Positions 44,189 through 54,331 of a DNA stretch of 64,000 nucleotides are shown one piece after another. The stretch covers positions 15,493,262 to 15,557,261 of the forward strand of contig NC_012878.2 in the NCBI RefSeq assembly GCF_000003195.3, read 5' to 3'. Below the pieces are notes generated by a model that saw nothing but the letters and a program-made list of their open reading frames with translations, was not told the origin of the DNA and ran no database searches. The first letter of the stretch is position 1, and every line of letters starts with the position of its first letter. A program made the position numbers and the translations under genes. This DNA is from Sorghum bicolor (Eukaryota > Streptophyta > Magnoliopsida > Poales > Poaceae).

Positions 44189-45248
44189 TGTCGAGGATAT
44201 CAGTAAGGGATACCCCAACTGACGTCCATAACGAGAATATTCGTACGCAAGTCGAGGCCTCCGACTCGACGCCCTACATAGTTATACGCACGGTCCCCGG
44301 CAACCGTAGCCTCGAACACGGAAAGAGCGTCCTGCGAATCAACCAGGGCTCGAGCACCGGCTACCGTCGAATATGGAAACAGGCTCGAGCGAATCGGAAG
44401 GCGTCGAGCGCAAGGACGCCGCCCGCCGCCTGACGTGGGCATGAGAACTAGGGCATTAAATGCGCCTATCGTGTTCTTACCTAACCCGCCAGTCACGGGA
44501 AGCGTGATAGGGAACAGGCACCCGTCCTGTCATTCTTTTTGCAGGCTTCCCCACCAAACAAGCCAGAACGTGGCAGGGCGCAGGGAGTGGGTCAGAACGT
44601 CTAATCAAGGCCCCCCTCGAGACGCCCAAGGTCAGCGCACTGGCTAGTAAGGCGTTACACGACATCCGACCCTCGAGTAAGCACGTTTCCTTCCTGGCGA
44701 AGGGTCGGGCATCGAATGACAACACTACAACCACTCCGACGTATCTGCCACCATGACGTACAAGCGTGCAACGGATAAACCGGTCCAGGAACAGCGCACG
44801 AAGCGGGATACAGAGGCACGCGTAATCATCATCAAGGTACCGAGCCAAGATGGCTCGAGACCACGCCGGTACGGAGGCCTCGAGTAGGTCAGCGTGCCAT
44901 ACGTCTATCGACCCCTACTCTGACGCCTATGCATGTACCCTAGGCCCCTCTTTGGAACTATAAAAGGGGAGGCCTGGGAGCGGATACAGGACAGGCGATA
45001 CAACACAACACACAAGCCATACGTTGTAGAGTGAACTCACTCCATCTCCATCCATACCACGCTTGTATTCACCCCTGTACAAGCACTTAGGCGCAGAATA
45101 ATACAAACTCTTCCCCTCGCTGGATGTAGGGCCTTCTCTTGCCCGAACCAGGATAAATCTTTGTGTCTTTTTGCATCACCATCTGGGAAAGGGGAACACG
45201 TATACAAGTTTACTCGTTGGTGTGGCCCCCTAGGGGAAAACACCGACA
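44189..45248 (+). repeat. 5' LTR of second Tat element (1060 bp)
   Basis: It starts TGTCGAGGATATC and ends AACACCGACA, giving TGTCG/CGACA inverted ends. A TATA-like ctataaaagggg lies near 44961-44972. Confidence 0.85.
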
Positions 45249-45250
45249 GT

Positions 45251-45268
45251 TGGCGCGCCAGGTAGGGG
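45251..45268 (+). other. Primer-binding site of second Tat element
   Basis: TGGCGCGCCAGGTAGGGG, 2 bp after the LTR end; tRNA not assigned with confidence. Confidence 0.8.
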
Positions 45269-45303
45269 TCCTGCGTGTTTTTCACCGATTTCCCATTCCT
45301 TTC

Positions 45304-47600
45304 CAGATGGCCACTCTCGTTTCGCCGATTCCGCACTCCACGGTGATTTGGTTTGGGAGCCTCGAGTTCATGTCTACCGGTTTTGGCTATGACATGATCC
45401 TGCTCTCGGTCGAAGGACCGGGAGGAGCTCGCGTTACGCCGGCACGATTGAGGGCTCCGAGACATCCTCACCACCACGCCTCCCCGCCCAAGAAGAGGCG
45501 TGGACAGCACCACCATCACCCCTCTGCCTCATCATGATCGCCAGATCGCGCCAGGCGAGAGGTGATCCAGGAGCCGACAGCCCCGCGTGCCGAAACTGTG
45601 GGCACGACGGCCCGATGCCACAAAAACCACGCAACGACGATGGGAAATAGCATGCCTTGCGCACTCTCGCCCGCCATGACGCTACTTCCACACGGGTTGT
45701 TCGCCACAAGAAGAACGCTGCCGTTCGGGCTGGACAACACCGCAGCATCGCTCGCTAGGACGATATGTCCAAATGCCTAGACGTACGTGGAAAGACCAAT
45801 GGTCCTCCCACGCGACAATGGAGCACGGCCACAGACGTCCGAGCTGCCAGACTTCTCGCAGGTACGAGTCCTCCGCCGCCTAGGCCCTGGGCGGTACACG
45901 ATTACCTCCCTCAGGCAGTGGCTGCTGGAGGAAGGACGCGGATGCTTCTACGCCGCCGAGCCGGACTCCGGCTCTGAGTCCGACAACTGTGACCCTACTA
46001 GGGAGTGCTTCCATATCGATGAGGCGGTAGAAACTACCGACGAGACGCAAGACGCTGTTGCTGGCGGTCAAGCCCCTACAGCGAGGGAAGACCCCAGGAC
46101 GCCTGGGAACGACGGACAGGTCGACCCACTCCCACAAGAAGACAGAGCCGCGCAACTTGCGCAGCTACGAGAGCTCAAGACAAAACTTGACAAAGATCGT
46201 GAGCGTCTCGTCCCGCTCGAGCAAATCCTTGAGCAGGACCTACCATACCCACCTGGCGGAAGTGTCCGCAGAAGGGCTCGAGAGGTACATCGATAGATCG
46301 TCGGGGATGGGGAGCCAGAACAACCTGTCAGCCGCTTCCCTCGAGCAGGCCAGAACGTTGTGGTAGCAATGATGCTGTTGCGTAACATGCCTGAGCCCTC
46401 GAACTCCCAAGCACGGCACATCCGAGACGAGGTGCAGACTCTGCTCCAGGTGGCAGCAGTTCAGCAAGCAGAGAGCTCGGCCTCCCGACGTCGAGGGGCA
46501 GCTACAGAAAAGTGTGATGAGCCAGCCCAGAATGAAAAAGAGGTGTCAGTCCATCAGCAGCCACCCCCTCGAGGGAAAAAGACAGTGCTCGTCCTCCACC
46601 ATCCCGTCGACAACCAATGACGACACGACGCACGACGCGGCATCGACAAAAATCGTCACCGTTGGTATGGGGATGGAGAAGACCGCGGCTACAGCACCCA
46701 CCACGACGGGAGATATGACAGTGACGAGGACTGGATGGCCCCGGAACCACCGGGCCCTCGGGTGTTCAGCAGAGCAATCCGCAGCACGCCACTGCCTAGC
46801 CTGTTTCGACCCCCCACTAGCATTGCTAAATACAATGGCGAAACTAAGCCAGAACTGTGGCTGGTGGACTTCAGGCTAGCCTGTCAGCTGGGAGGCGCTC
46901 GGGGGACGATCGAGCCATCATCTGACAGCTACCACTCTTCCTCTCCGACACCGCCCGCAGATGGCTCGAGGAGCTTCCAGCCAACCAGATCCACGACTGG
47001 GTCGATTTGGTTAGGGTATTCGAGGGTAACTTCAAAGGGACCTACATACGGCCCGGCAACTTGTGGGACCTCAGCAAGTGCAAGCAGAAGTCAGGAGAAA
47101 CACTTCGAGAGTATGCTCGACGCTTCTCGAAGCAGCGCACCAAGCTACCGCACATCCCTGACCACGACGTCATCCTGGCCTTCGTCTCAGGCACCACCAG
47201 CTGAGATTTGGTGCAGGAGTTGGGTCGGAATCGCCCTCAGACCGTCGACGAGCTAATGGACGTAGTGGCAAACTACGCTGCAGGGGAAGAAGCGGTCGGC
47301 GTCTTTTTCAGCTGCGAAGGAAGGAAAGGCAAACCGTCCACCGATGATGATGAGGGCCCCAGTCGAGGACCCAAGCAGAATAAAAAGAAGAAGAAAACAT
47401 GGCCGTTCCAGCAGGAAGACCTCGACGACGATGTCGTCGCCGCCATGGAGCGCAAAAGGCCTCGAGGCCCTCCAGAGGGGGCTATCTTCGACAAGATGCT
47501 AAAAGAGCCATGCCCTTACCATAACGGAGGGGCAAACCACAAGCTCGAGGACTGCCGTATGCTGAAAAAGCATTTCGATGGTCTGGGGTTCAAGAAGGAT
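45304..47600 (+). pseudogene. gag: Gag of second Tat element, frameshifted
   Basis: The frame fragments 45787-46296 (an N-terminal part with a short coiled coil, LAQLRELKTKLDKDRERL), 46360-46620, 46735 onward and 47007-47204 follow one another in different frames. The capsid-like core starts TSIAKYNGETKPELWLVDF (about 46820-46890) and continues in another frame with WLEELPANQIHDWVDLVRVF (46960-47020) and LREYARRFSKQRTKLPHI (47105-47160). A TGA at 47202 breaks it before LVQELGRNRPQTVDELMDVV. A C/H-containing part (PCPYHNGGANHKLEDCRML, about 47500-47570) takes the place of a zinc knuckle. Structural polyprotein of the element; not translatable as one chain. Confidence 0.8.
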
Positions 47601-48472
47601 GCGCGTGATGACTTGAAGAAAGAAAAGAGCAGCGATAAGGGGGACGGCAAAGACGACGACGGTTTCCCTGCCGTCCACGACTGCTACATGATCTACTGTG
47701 GTCCCTCGATGCAGCTGACCGCAAGGCAACGCAAGAGGGAACGCCGTGATGTCTTTGCGGCAAGGATGGCAGTGCCCCAGTACCTCAGCTGGTCGAGCAC
47801 CCGCATCACCTTCGATCGAGACGACCACCCCGACAGGGTAGTCGCCCCTGGCGTCTACCCGCTCGTCGTCGACCCCATCATCATCAACACCAGGCTCTCA
47901 AAGGTATTGATGGACGGCGGCAGCAGCCTAAACATCATCTACCTCGAGACCCTCTACCTCCTTGGCATCAACAGGGCGCAGCTCCAACCAAGCGCCGGTG
48001 GCTTCCATGGTGTCGTACCTGGGAAGAAGGCGTTACCGGTAGGTTGAATCGACCTACCGGTCTGCTTTGGCACGGCGGCCAACTTCAGAAAGGAGACCCT
48101 CACCTTTGAGGTGGTGGGATTCCGAGGCACGTACCACGCCATCATCGGACGCCCGGGTTACGCCAAATTCATGGCTATCCCCAACTACACCAACCTGAAG
48201 CTGAAGATGCCCGGGCCAAAGGGGGTCATCACCGTCAGCTCCTCCTACGAGCACGCGTACGAATGCGACGTCGAGTGCGTCGAGTATGGGGAAGCCGTCG
48301 AGAACTCCACCGAGCTCGCCTCAAAGCTCGAAGCTCTGGCTGCGGAAGCCCAGAGCCCAAACGTCAAGCGGGCAGCTTCGAACCGGTGGAAGGAACGAAG
48401 AAGATCCCACTCGACCCCGACAATTCCGACGGCAAGGTGCTGACGATCAGTGCCGACCTTGACCCCAAATAG
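47601..48472 (+). pseudogene. Protease region of second Tat element
   Basis: The frame from 47208 runs on to a TGA at 48045-48047. The retropepsin-like active site is VLMDGGSSLNIIYLETL (about 47905-47960), again D-G-G as in the first Tat element. After the stop the domain continues in the same frame family (VGFRGTYHAIIGRPGYAKF, 48111 onward; IIGRPGY corresponds to LLLGRDW of other Tat copies), then shifts frame near 48370 and meets a TAG at 48470. Inactive. Confidence 0.75.
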
Positions 48473-51400
48473 GAAGCCGTGCTCGTCGACTTTCTCCGTG
48501 CAAACGCCGACATGTTTGCATGGAGTCCTTCGGACATGCCAGGCATACCGAGGGAAGTCGCCGAGCACTCCTTGGAAATTCGAGCTGGTTCCAAGCCAGT
48601 GAAGCAGCGGCTGCGTCGCTTCGACGAAGAGAAGTGCAAGATCATTGGCGAGGAAATCCACAAGCTTTTGACGGCCGGATTCATCAAGGAGGTTCACCAT
48701 CCTGACTGGTTAGCAAATCTTGTACTAGTTAAGAAAAAGAATGGGAAAATGAGGATGTGTGTCGATAATACGAGTTTAAATAAAGCATGTCTGAAAGTTT
48801 CTTTTCCATTACCACGTATCGATCAAATTGTTGATTCTACTGTAGGATGTGAAACCCTTTCTTTCCTTGATGCGTATTCTGGTTACCATCAAATAAAAAT
48901 GAAAGAGTCCGACCAGCTCGCGACGTCCTTCATCACGCCTTTTGGGATGTATTGTTATGTAACCATGCCGTTCGTGCTTTGAAACACGGGAGCAACATAA
49001 CAGCGGTGCATGCTCCACGTGTTTGGCAAACATATAGGGTCGACAGTCGAGGTATACGTCGACGACATCATCATCAAGTCAAAGCAACGAGGAGACCTGA
49101 TTCAGGACCTCGAGATCGCTTTCAGTTGCTTACGCGCCGACAAGGTCAAACTCAACCCCGAGAAGTGCGTCTTTGGTGTCCCCCGAGGCATGCTCCTGGG
49201 ATACATAGTCTCCCAACGCGGCATCGAGGCCAATCCCGAGAAATTCTCGGCCATCATGAGGATGGGGCCGATCCGAGACGTCAAGGGAGTGCAAAAGGTC
49301 ACGGGATGTTTGGCGGCGCTAAGTCGTTTTATCTCGTGGTTGGGAGAAAAGGCATTGCCACTGTATTGGCTCTTGAAAAAAGCCGATCGTTTCTCTTGGA
49401 CCCCCGAAGCTGAGGAAGCCCTCGATAACTTGAAGAAAACACTAACCTCTGCCCCGGTTCTAGTCCCACCTCAACCCACAGAACCTCTGCTTCTGTACGT
49501 CGCCTCGACGACCTAGGTCGTCAGTGCGGCAGTAGTGGTCGAGAGGCAGGAGGAGGGGCATGCGCTGCCAGTCCAGAGGCCGGTCTATTTCATCAGCGAG
49601 GTGCTCTCAAAGACCAAGGCGCGGTACCCACAAATCCAGAAAGCTAATCTACGCTGTGATCCTCGCCCGACGCAAGCTGCAACATTACTTCCTCGGCCAC
49701 CCTATCATGGTGGTCTCATCCTTCCCTTTGGGTGAGATCATCCAAAGTCAGGAGGCCACGGGAAGAATCACCAAATGGTCGGTTGAGCTCATGAGTGAGA
49801 CCCACACTTATGCGCCTCGTAAAGCCATCAAGTCTCAAGCTCTGGCTAATTTCGTCGTAGAATGGACGGACTCCCAGCTCCCCCTAGCTCAAGTTCAGGC
49901 AGAGCTGTGGACTATGGACTTCGACGGGTCTCTCATGAAGACGGGAGCTGGGGCGGGCCTGCTATTCATCTCGCCCCTGGGCGTCCATATGAGGTACGTC
50001 ATCAGAATACACTTTGCCGCATCCAACAACGTTGCGGAGTACGAGGCCCTTGTCAACGGTCTGAAGATCGCCATCGAGCTAGGAGTCTGACGCCTCGTTG
50101 TTCGAGGCGACTCCCAGCTCGTCATCGACCAAGTGATGAAGGCCTCAAACTGCCACGACCCGAAAATGGAGGCGTACTGCAAGGAGGTCCGTCGACTCGA
50201 GGAGAAGTTCCATGGTCTCGAGCTCGTCCACATCGCCCGACGCTTCAACAAGGCGGCCGATGAACTCGCCAAGATCGCCTCGACTCAAGGCATGGTCCCA
50301 CTCGACGCATTCTCGAGAGATCTTCACGAGCCATCTGTCGACTTAGGCTCGGGGGCTGACGTCGAAACCACCGCCCCCAACAAACCGACGCCATCGAGGC
50401 CCTGCTAGCGGCAGCAGAGGTGGTGGAAGCCGAACGGTGACCCGGTCGACCGTTCGACTGGCGCACGCCATTCCTCGACTGCCTAATTCGTTGCGAGTTA
50501 CCAAAAGATCGATCCGAGGCCCGCCGTATCGCTCGACGGGCCAAATCATATGTGATCTATGGCAAGGGCAATGAGCTATACCGACGAAGCCTGACAGGGA
50601 TCCTGCAGCGTTGCATCACCATAGAAGAAGGCCGAAAGCTCCTTGAGGATCTACACTAGGGGGCTTGTGGCCACCACGCTGCTCCACGGACCCTCGTAGG
50701 GAACGCTTCCCGACAAGGCTTCTACTGGAAAATGGCCGTAGCTGACGCCATCGAGCTCGTGCGCTCGTGCCATGGGTGTCAATTCTATGCCAAACAGACA
50801 CATTTGCCCGCCCACGCCCTCCAGATGATCCCCATCACGTGGCCATTTGCGGTGTGGGGGCTCGACTTAGTAGGACCTCTACAGAAGGCAACAGGGGGGT
50901 ACACCCATTTACTGGTGCCATCGACAAATTCTCCAAATGGATCGAGGCTCGACCCATCACAAACATCCGCTCCGAGCAAGCCGTCCTTTTCTTCACCGAC
51001 ATCATCCACCGGTTTGGGATTCCCAACGTCATCGTCACCGACAACGGCACCCAGTTCACCGGCAAAAAATTCTTGGACTTCTGCGATCGGCATCACATCC
51101 GTGTGAACTGGTCTGCAGTGGCCCACCCTCGAACTAACGGCCACGTCGAGCGTGCCAACAACATGATTTTGCAGGGGCTCAAACCGAGGATCTACAACCA
51201 CTTGAAGAAATTCGGCAAGAAATGGGTCGAGGAGCTCTCTTCGGTCCTATGGAGCTTAAGGACGACACCGAGCAGGGCCACAAAATACACCCCATTCTTC
51301 ATGGTCTACGACTCCGAGGCCGTCCTCCCAACGGACCTCGAGTATGGGTCCCCTCGACTCAAAGCGTACAATGAGCAATCAAACAAGGAGACTCGAGAGA

Positions 51401-51753
51401 ATGCGGTCGATCAACTCGAGGAAGCTCGAGACATGGCCCTCCTCAACTCCGCTAGATACCAGCAGAAGCTTCGACGCTACCACGACAAGCACGTGCGCAA
51501 GAGAGATCTGAACATGGGCGACCTTGCCCTACGGCGGCGGCAAAGCAATCAAGGACGCCACAAGCTGACTCCACCTTGGGAGGGCCCATACGTAGTGGCC
51601 GAGGTCCTGAAGCCGGGGACATACAAGCTAGCGGACGAAAAAGGGGCGATCTTCACCAACGCGTGGAGCATCGAACAGCTACGTCAATTCTACCCCTATA
51701 ATTTCAAAGCTTTATGTCCCCATGTACCTTTTGTACCAAGACCTTATGAATGA
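48473..51753 (+). pseudogene. pol: Pol of second Tat element: RT, RNase H, integrase, broken
   Basis: RT: KLLTAGFIKEVHHPDWLANL, FLDAYSGYHQIKMKESDQL, a break near 48980, then catalytic YVDD (VEVYVDDIIIKS, near 49050). RNase H-1 follows 49400; a TAG at 49514 and a frame change precede the second RNase H (DFDGSLMKTGAGAGLLFI, near 49920), broken by TGA at 50088 and TAG at 50406. The integrase zinc region is near 50670-50800 and the core is in the 50767-51753 frame (VTDNGTQFTGKKF; HPRTNGHVERANNMI), ending IEQLRQFYPYNF. At least seven stops or frame changes separate these pieces. The nucleotide stretch 48706-48905 is AT-rich, unlike the GC-rich remainder. Dead, but domain order and motifs are clear. 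Confidence 0.9.
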
Positions 51754-52258
51754 ACGCATGAATAAAAAAGATCTTTCCCTCGAGTAATTTACTATTTTCG
51801 TTGGTCGAAATTTCAATGTTAGTAGGGAGTACCAACTATGACCCGTCATAGTCGATACCCCCTTGGGGGCTAGCAGGGGAGTACCCCCCCAATGTCGAAA
51901 AAACCAGGTAATTCTCTCGTTCCTATCAGTAAAACTCACGCGGTCGAGTAGTAGAGGCACCTCGAGCCCCTTAAGGGCCGAGGGACAACGAGCCTGAGGA
52001 CTCCTACGCCTCAGGGCTACGGTACCTCTACTCGCCTCCTCACCCTCGAGGCAATCGAGGTCTCCTTAACAAAAGATCGAATGGGAACTACAGATACAGG
52101 CAGAAAAAGAAATGAAGGAATCTCGAGCGGAAAGATAGGCAAAAATTCACAGATCTTATAAGGCACTTAAAAACACAATATTACATAAGATAGAACAACA
52201 AAGTACTATACAAAGGGCCTTAACACCTAGAGTAGGCTCACAGGCCTCAGTCTGCATC
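51754..52258. other. Gap between pol and antisense gene of second Tat element
   Basis: No gene. It includes short cctcgag/ctcgagg words and AT-rich sequence near 52130-52210 that should hold the 3' end of the antisense transcript. Confidence 0.5.
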
Positions 52259-52603
52259 TCAGCCCTCACCGCCATCATCCACGCCCGGGCTAGTCTCGGG
52301 GGGAAGTACTTCCGGCTCAAACAACTTGGCCAACCTCTCCCCAGGGACCTCCGCGTCGTCGATCAAGGCGTGAAGCCTCTCCTCATTCTCCGCATCAGTC
52401 TTGGAGATGTCGGTGACGAAGCCGTGGGACACCACCTCCATATCGTATGAAAAGCCTGAGCAGACTACCGCCATCGCCCGCTTCACTACGACATGAAGGA
52501 CGTCCCGCACTCGATCCCTCAGCGTCGCGCCTAGGCAGCACAGCTGATCAACCAGTGCGTCGCCTCGAGCCTCCTCCCTCGACTCGTCCATGGGTTCGAC
52601 CTC
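52259..52603 (-). pseudogene. Last exon (3' part) of the Tat-2 antisense gene
   Basis: Minus-strand frame from 52603 to a TGA at 52259-52261, ending in an acidic tail (LAKLFEPEVLPPETSPGVDD). It continues in frame, across the inserted element, from the exon half at 61823-61949, so the reading frame was intact at the moment of insertion. The layout (helical region, then acidic tail, then stop shortly after the convergent pol) parallels the antisense gene of the first Tat element. Function unknown; now split by 9.2 kb. Confidence 0.7.
52599..52603 (+). other. Target-site duplication ACCTC (left)
   Basis: It matches 61823-61827. Confidence 0.95.
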
Positions 52604-52836
52604 TGTTGACGGTGGATATACCATAGAAATCCACATACAAAACACCGTCAACATGCCTCGGTTGCAAGGGGAAACGACATGACATGAACATATTTTATCC
52701 ATAACTAGTTCCACTTGTACTCTTAGCTTGTTTATGCAGGAACAACAAATTCAAGACATTATTTGACAAAGCCAACATCAGAATCATCAAGAGGAGATCG
52801 AGGGGACAACAGGTGACACCCTGGGCCCACAGGGAG

Positions 52837-52852
52837 GGGGTCGCCCGACCCC
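52837..52852. promoter_or_regulatory. GGGGTCG-CC-CGACCCC dyad, LTR copy 1
   Basis: Seven-base arms around CC, about 290 bp upstream of the TATA box. The 3' LTR equivalent is 60471-60486. Confidence 0.65.
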
Positions 52853-52937
52853 TCTTTGGTGGGACCCAGGTGTGCCACCTAGTCCACCGACATAAGGGAC
52901 CCCTGTGGACACTGCTGGTGGGCCCAGAGGCCCAGAA

Positions 52938-52957
52938 GTGGGGTCGCCCGACCCCAC
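52938..52957. promoter_or_regulatory. GTGGGGTCG-CC-CGACCCCAC dyad, LTR copy 2
   Basis: Nine-base perfect arms around CC, about 180 bp upstream of the TATA box. The 3' LTR equivalent is 60572-60591. Confidence 0.7.
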
Positions 52958-53137
52958 ATCAAAGGCGGTTCCAGGGTCGGTGGCCTCCCAACGACCTTCC
53001 CCACATGTCCCACATGTTGATTTGCCCCTGCCGTTGTTCAAATGGCGGTTGTGAGGTCGGTTTGATCCAAGGGTGGAGAGAAGATGTCATGCGGATCGAT
53101 GACGTGGCGATGGAGTAACCCCTACTCCATCTCCCTC

Positions 53138-53145
53138 TATAAAAG
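53138..53145 (+). promoter_or_regulatory. LTR TATA box
   Basis: TATAAAAG after a CT-rich stretch (ccatctccctc). The 3' LTR copy is at 60772-60779. Confidence 0.75.
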
Positions 53146-54196
53146 GCAGCCTCCATCCTTCATTTCAAGTGTGCAATTCCAAGGCCAAGTGCATCACAAG
53201 TTCCAAGCATACAAGTAGAGTAGTAGTTAGTCTAGAGTGGGAGTTAGAGTCGAGTCGAGCGAAGCTCGGGGTCTCCGGAGTCGTCTTCTGGAGAGTCTGG
53301 TATAGCTCTTGTACCTTTCTACTTTTGTAAGACTTTCCTTTTATTAATATATTATTCTTACTTTACTTTACTGAGTTCTTACTTAGTGCAAGTCTTTTAG
53401 TCTTGTTGTGCATTTACTTTAGTAATATAGTTGTCTTAGTGAAGTTAGTGACCTGTAACCACTCCTGTGTGTGCATCATCGTCCTATCTTGTATAGGAGC
53501 TCTAGCTAGCTGCAACTAGTTAGCGTTGTAGGATTAAGTGTGAGCGTGGTGCTCATACTTAAGATTACCTTTGATTACCGCTGGCTTGAACGGAAAGTAG
53601 GAGCGCACTCCCTAGTAGGTGACAGATCGTGGGCGGCATTAGGTTCTCCTCACGTACAGGCTAGTTCTTAAAAGGTAAGGCGTCCATAAGCCCAATAGTC
53701 GCTTTCGGTAAGGGGTTAGGTGAAAAACCTTCTAAGCGTCTTACCAGCTCGGCTATCCCTCGCACACAGTTAGTAAGGCTCTAGCGTAGTTAAGGCAATT
53801 ATCTATTAAAGTAAGTCACAGAAGTCAAGTTAGATACATAGGAGTCCTTTACTCACTCGTTATCCTCCCACCTAGCTAACTCTACCATTTACCTTTAGCA
53901 TAGGACCTTGGATTCACCACTACCCTTCCTATTCGTTATTTACCACCCTTATTCACTAGTTGATACTAGATAACTCAAGGAATCTCATTCCCCTTTTTGT
54001 TAAACACACTTAGCCGCTTTCCCTTGGGAAAATATAAATTACGATACCTTGGAATACTCCTTGGTGAAGTGCTATAGCGGTACATTCTGTACGCTTGCGG
54101 AATTATCCAATAGTAAATAGAGTTACCCTATCAGGGCACTTCTGGCGCCATCGCCGATATCCGGTGGTTGCGTTAAGAAGTGTCAACAAGCATTTC

Positions 54197-54214
54197 TGGC
54201 GCCGTTGCCGGGGA
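54197..54214 (+). other. Primer-binding site (tRNA-Asp)
   Basis: TGGCGCCGTTGCCGGGGA, 8 bp after the 5' LTR end, the standard Athila-group site. Confidence 0.92.
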
Positions 54215-54331
54215 GAGCGTCTGTCTAAGAGTTTTAACAAAAAGAGAATCCAGAGTTTGCTAGTTATCAAGTAGTGATAGGGATAACCCATCACTTGTCT
54301 TGTCTTCCTTTATTGTGAAGCCTGACAGTGT

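Larger units (their letters stand above)
52604..54188 (+). repeat. 5' LTR (1585 bp)
   Basis: TGTTGACGGTGG...GTGTCAACA. It contains two GC dyads (52837-52852, 52938-52957) upstream of a TATA box at 53138-53145. Confidence 0.95.

Noticed and set aside
44182..45537. Several 70-160 codon frames in and after the second Tat 5' LTR
   Set aside because: They span LTR and leader sequence on both strands and match no gag motif.
52787..53156. Glycine/proline-rich frames in the Athila-like LTRs (also at 60421-60790)
   Set aside because: They occur identically in both LTRs, over the palindromic promoter region, and do not look like a protein family.
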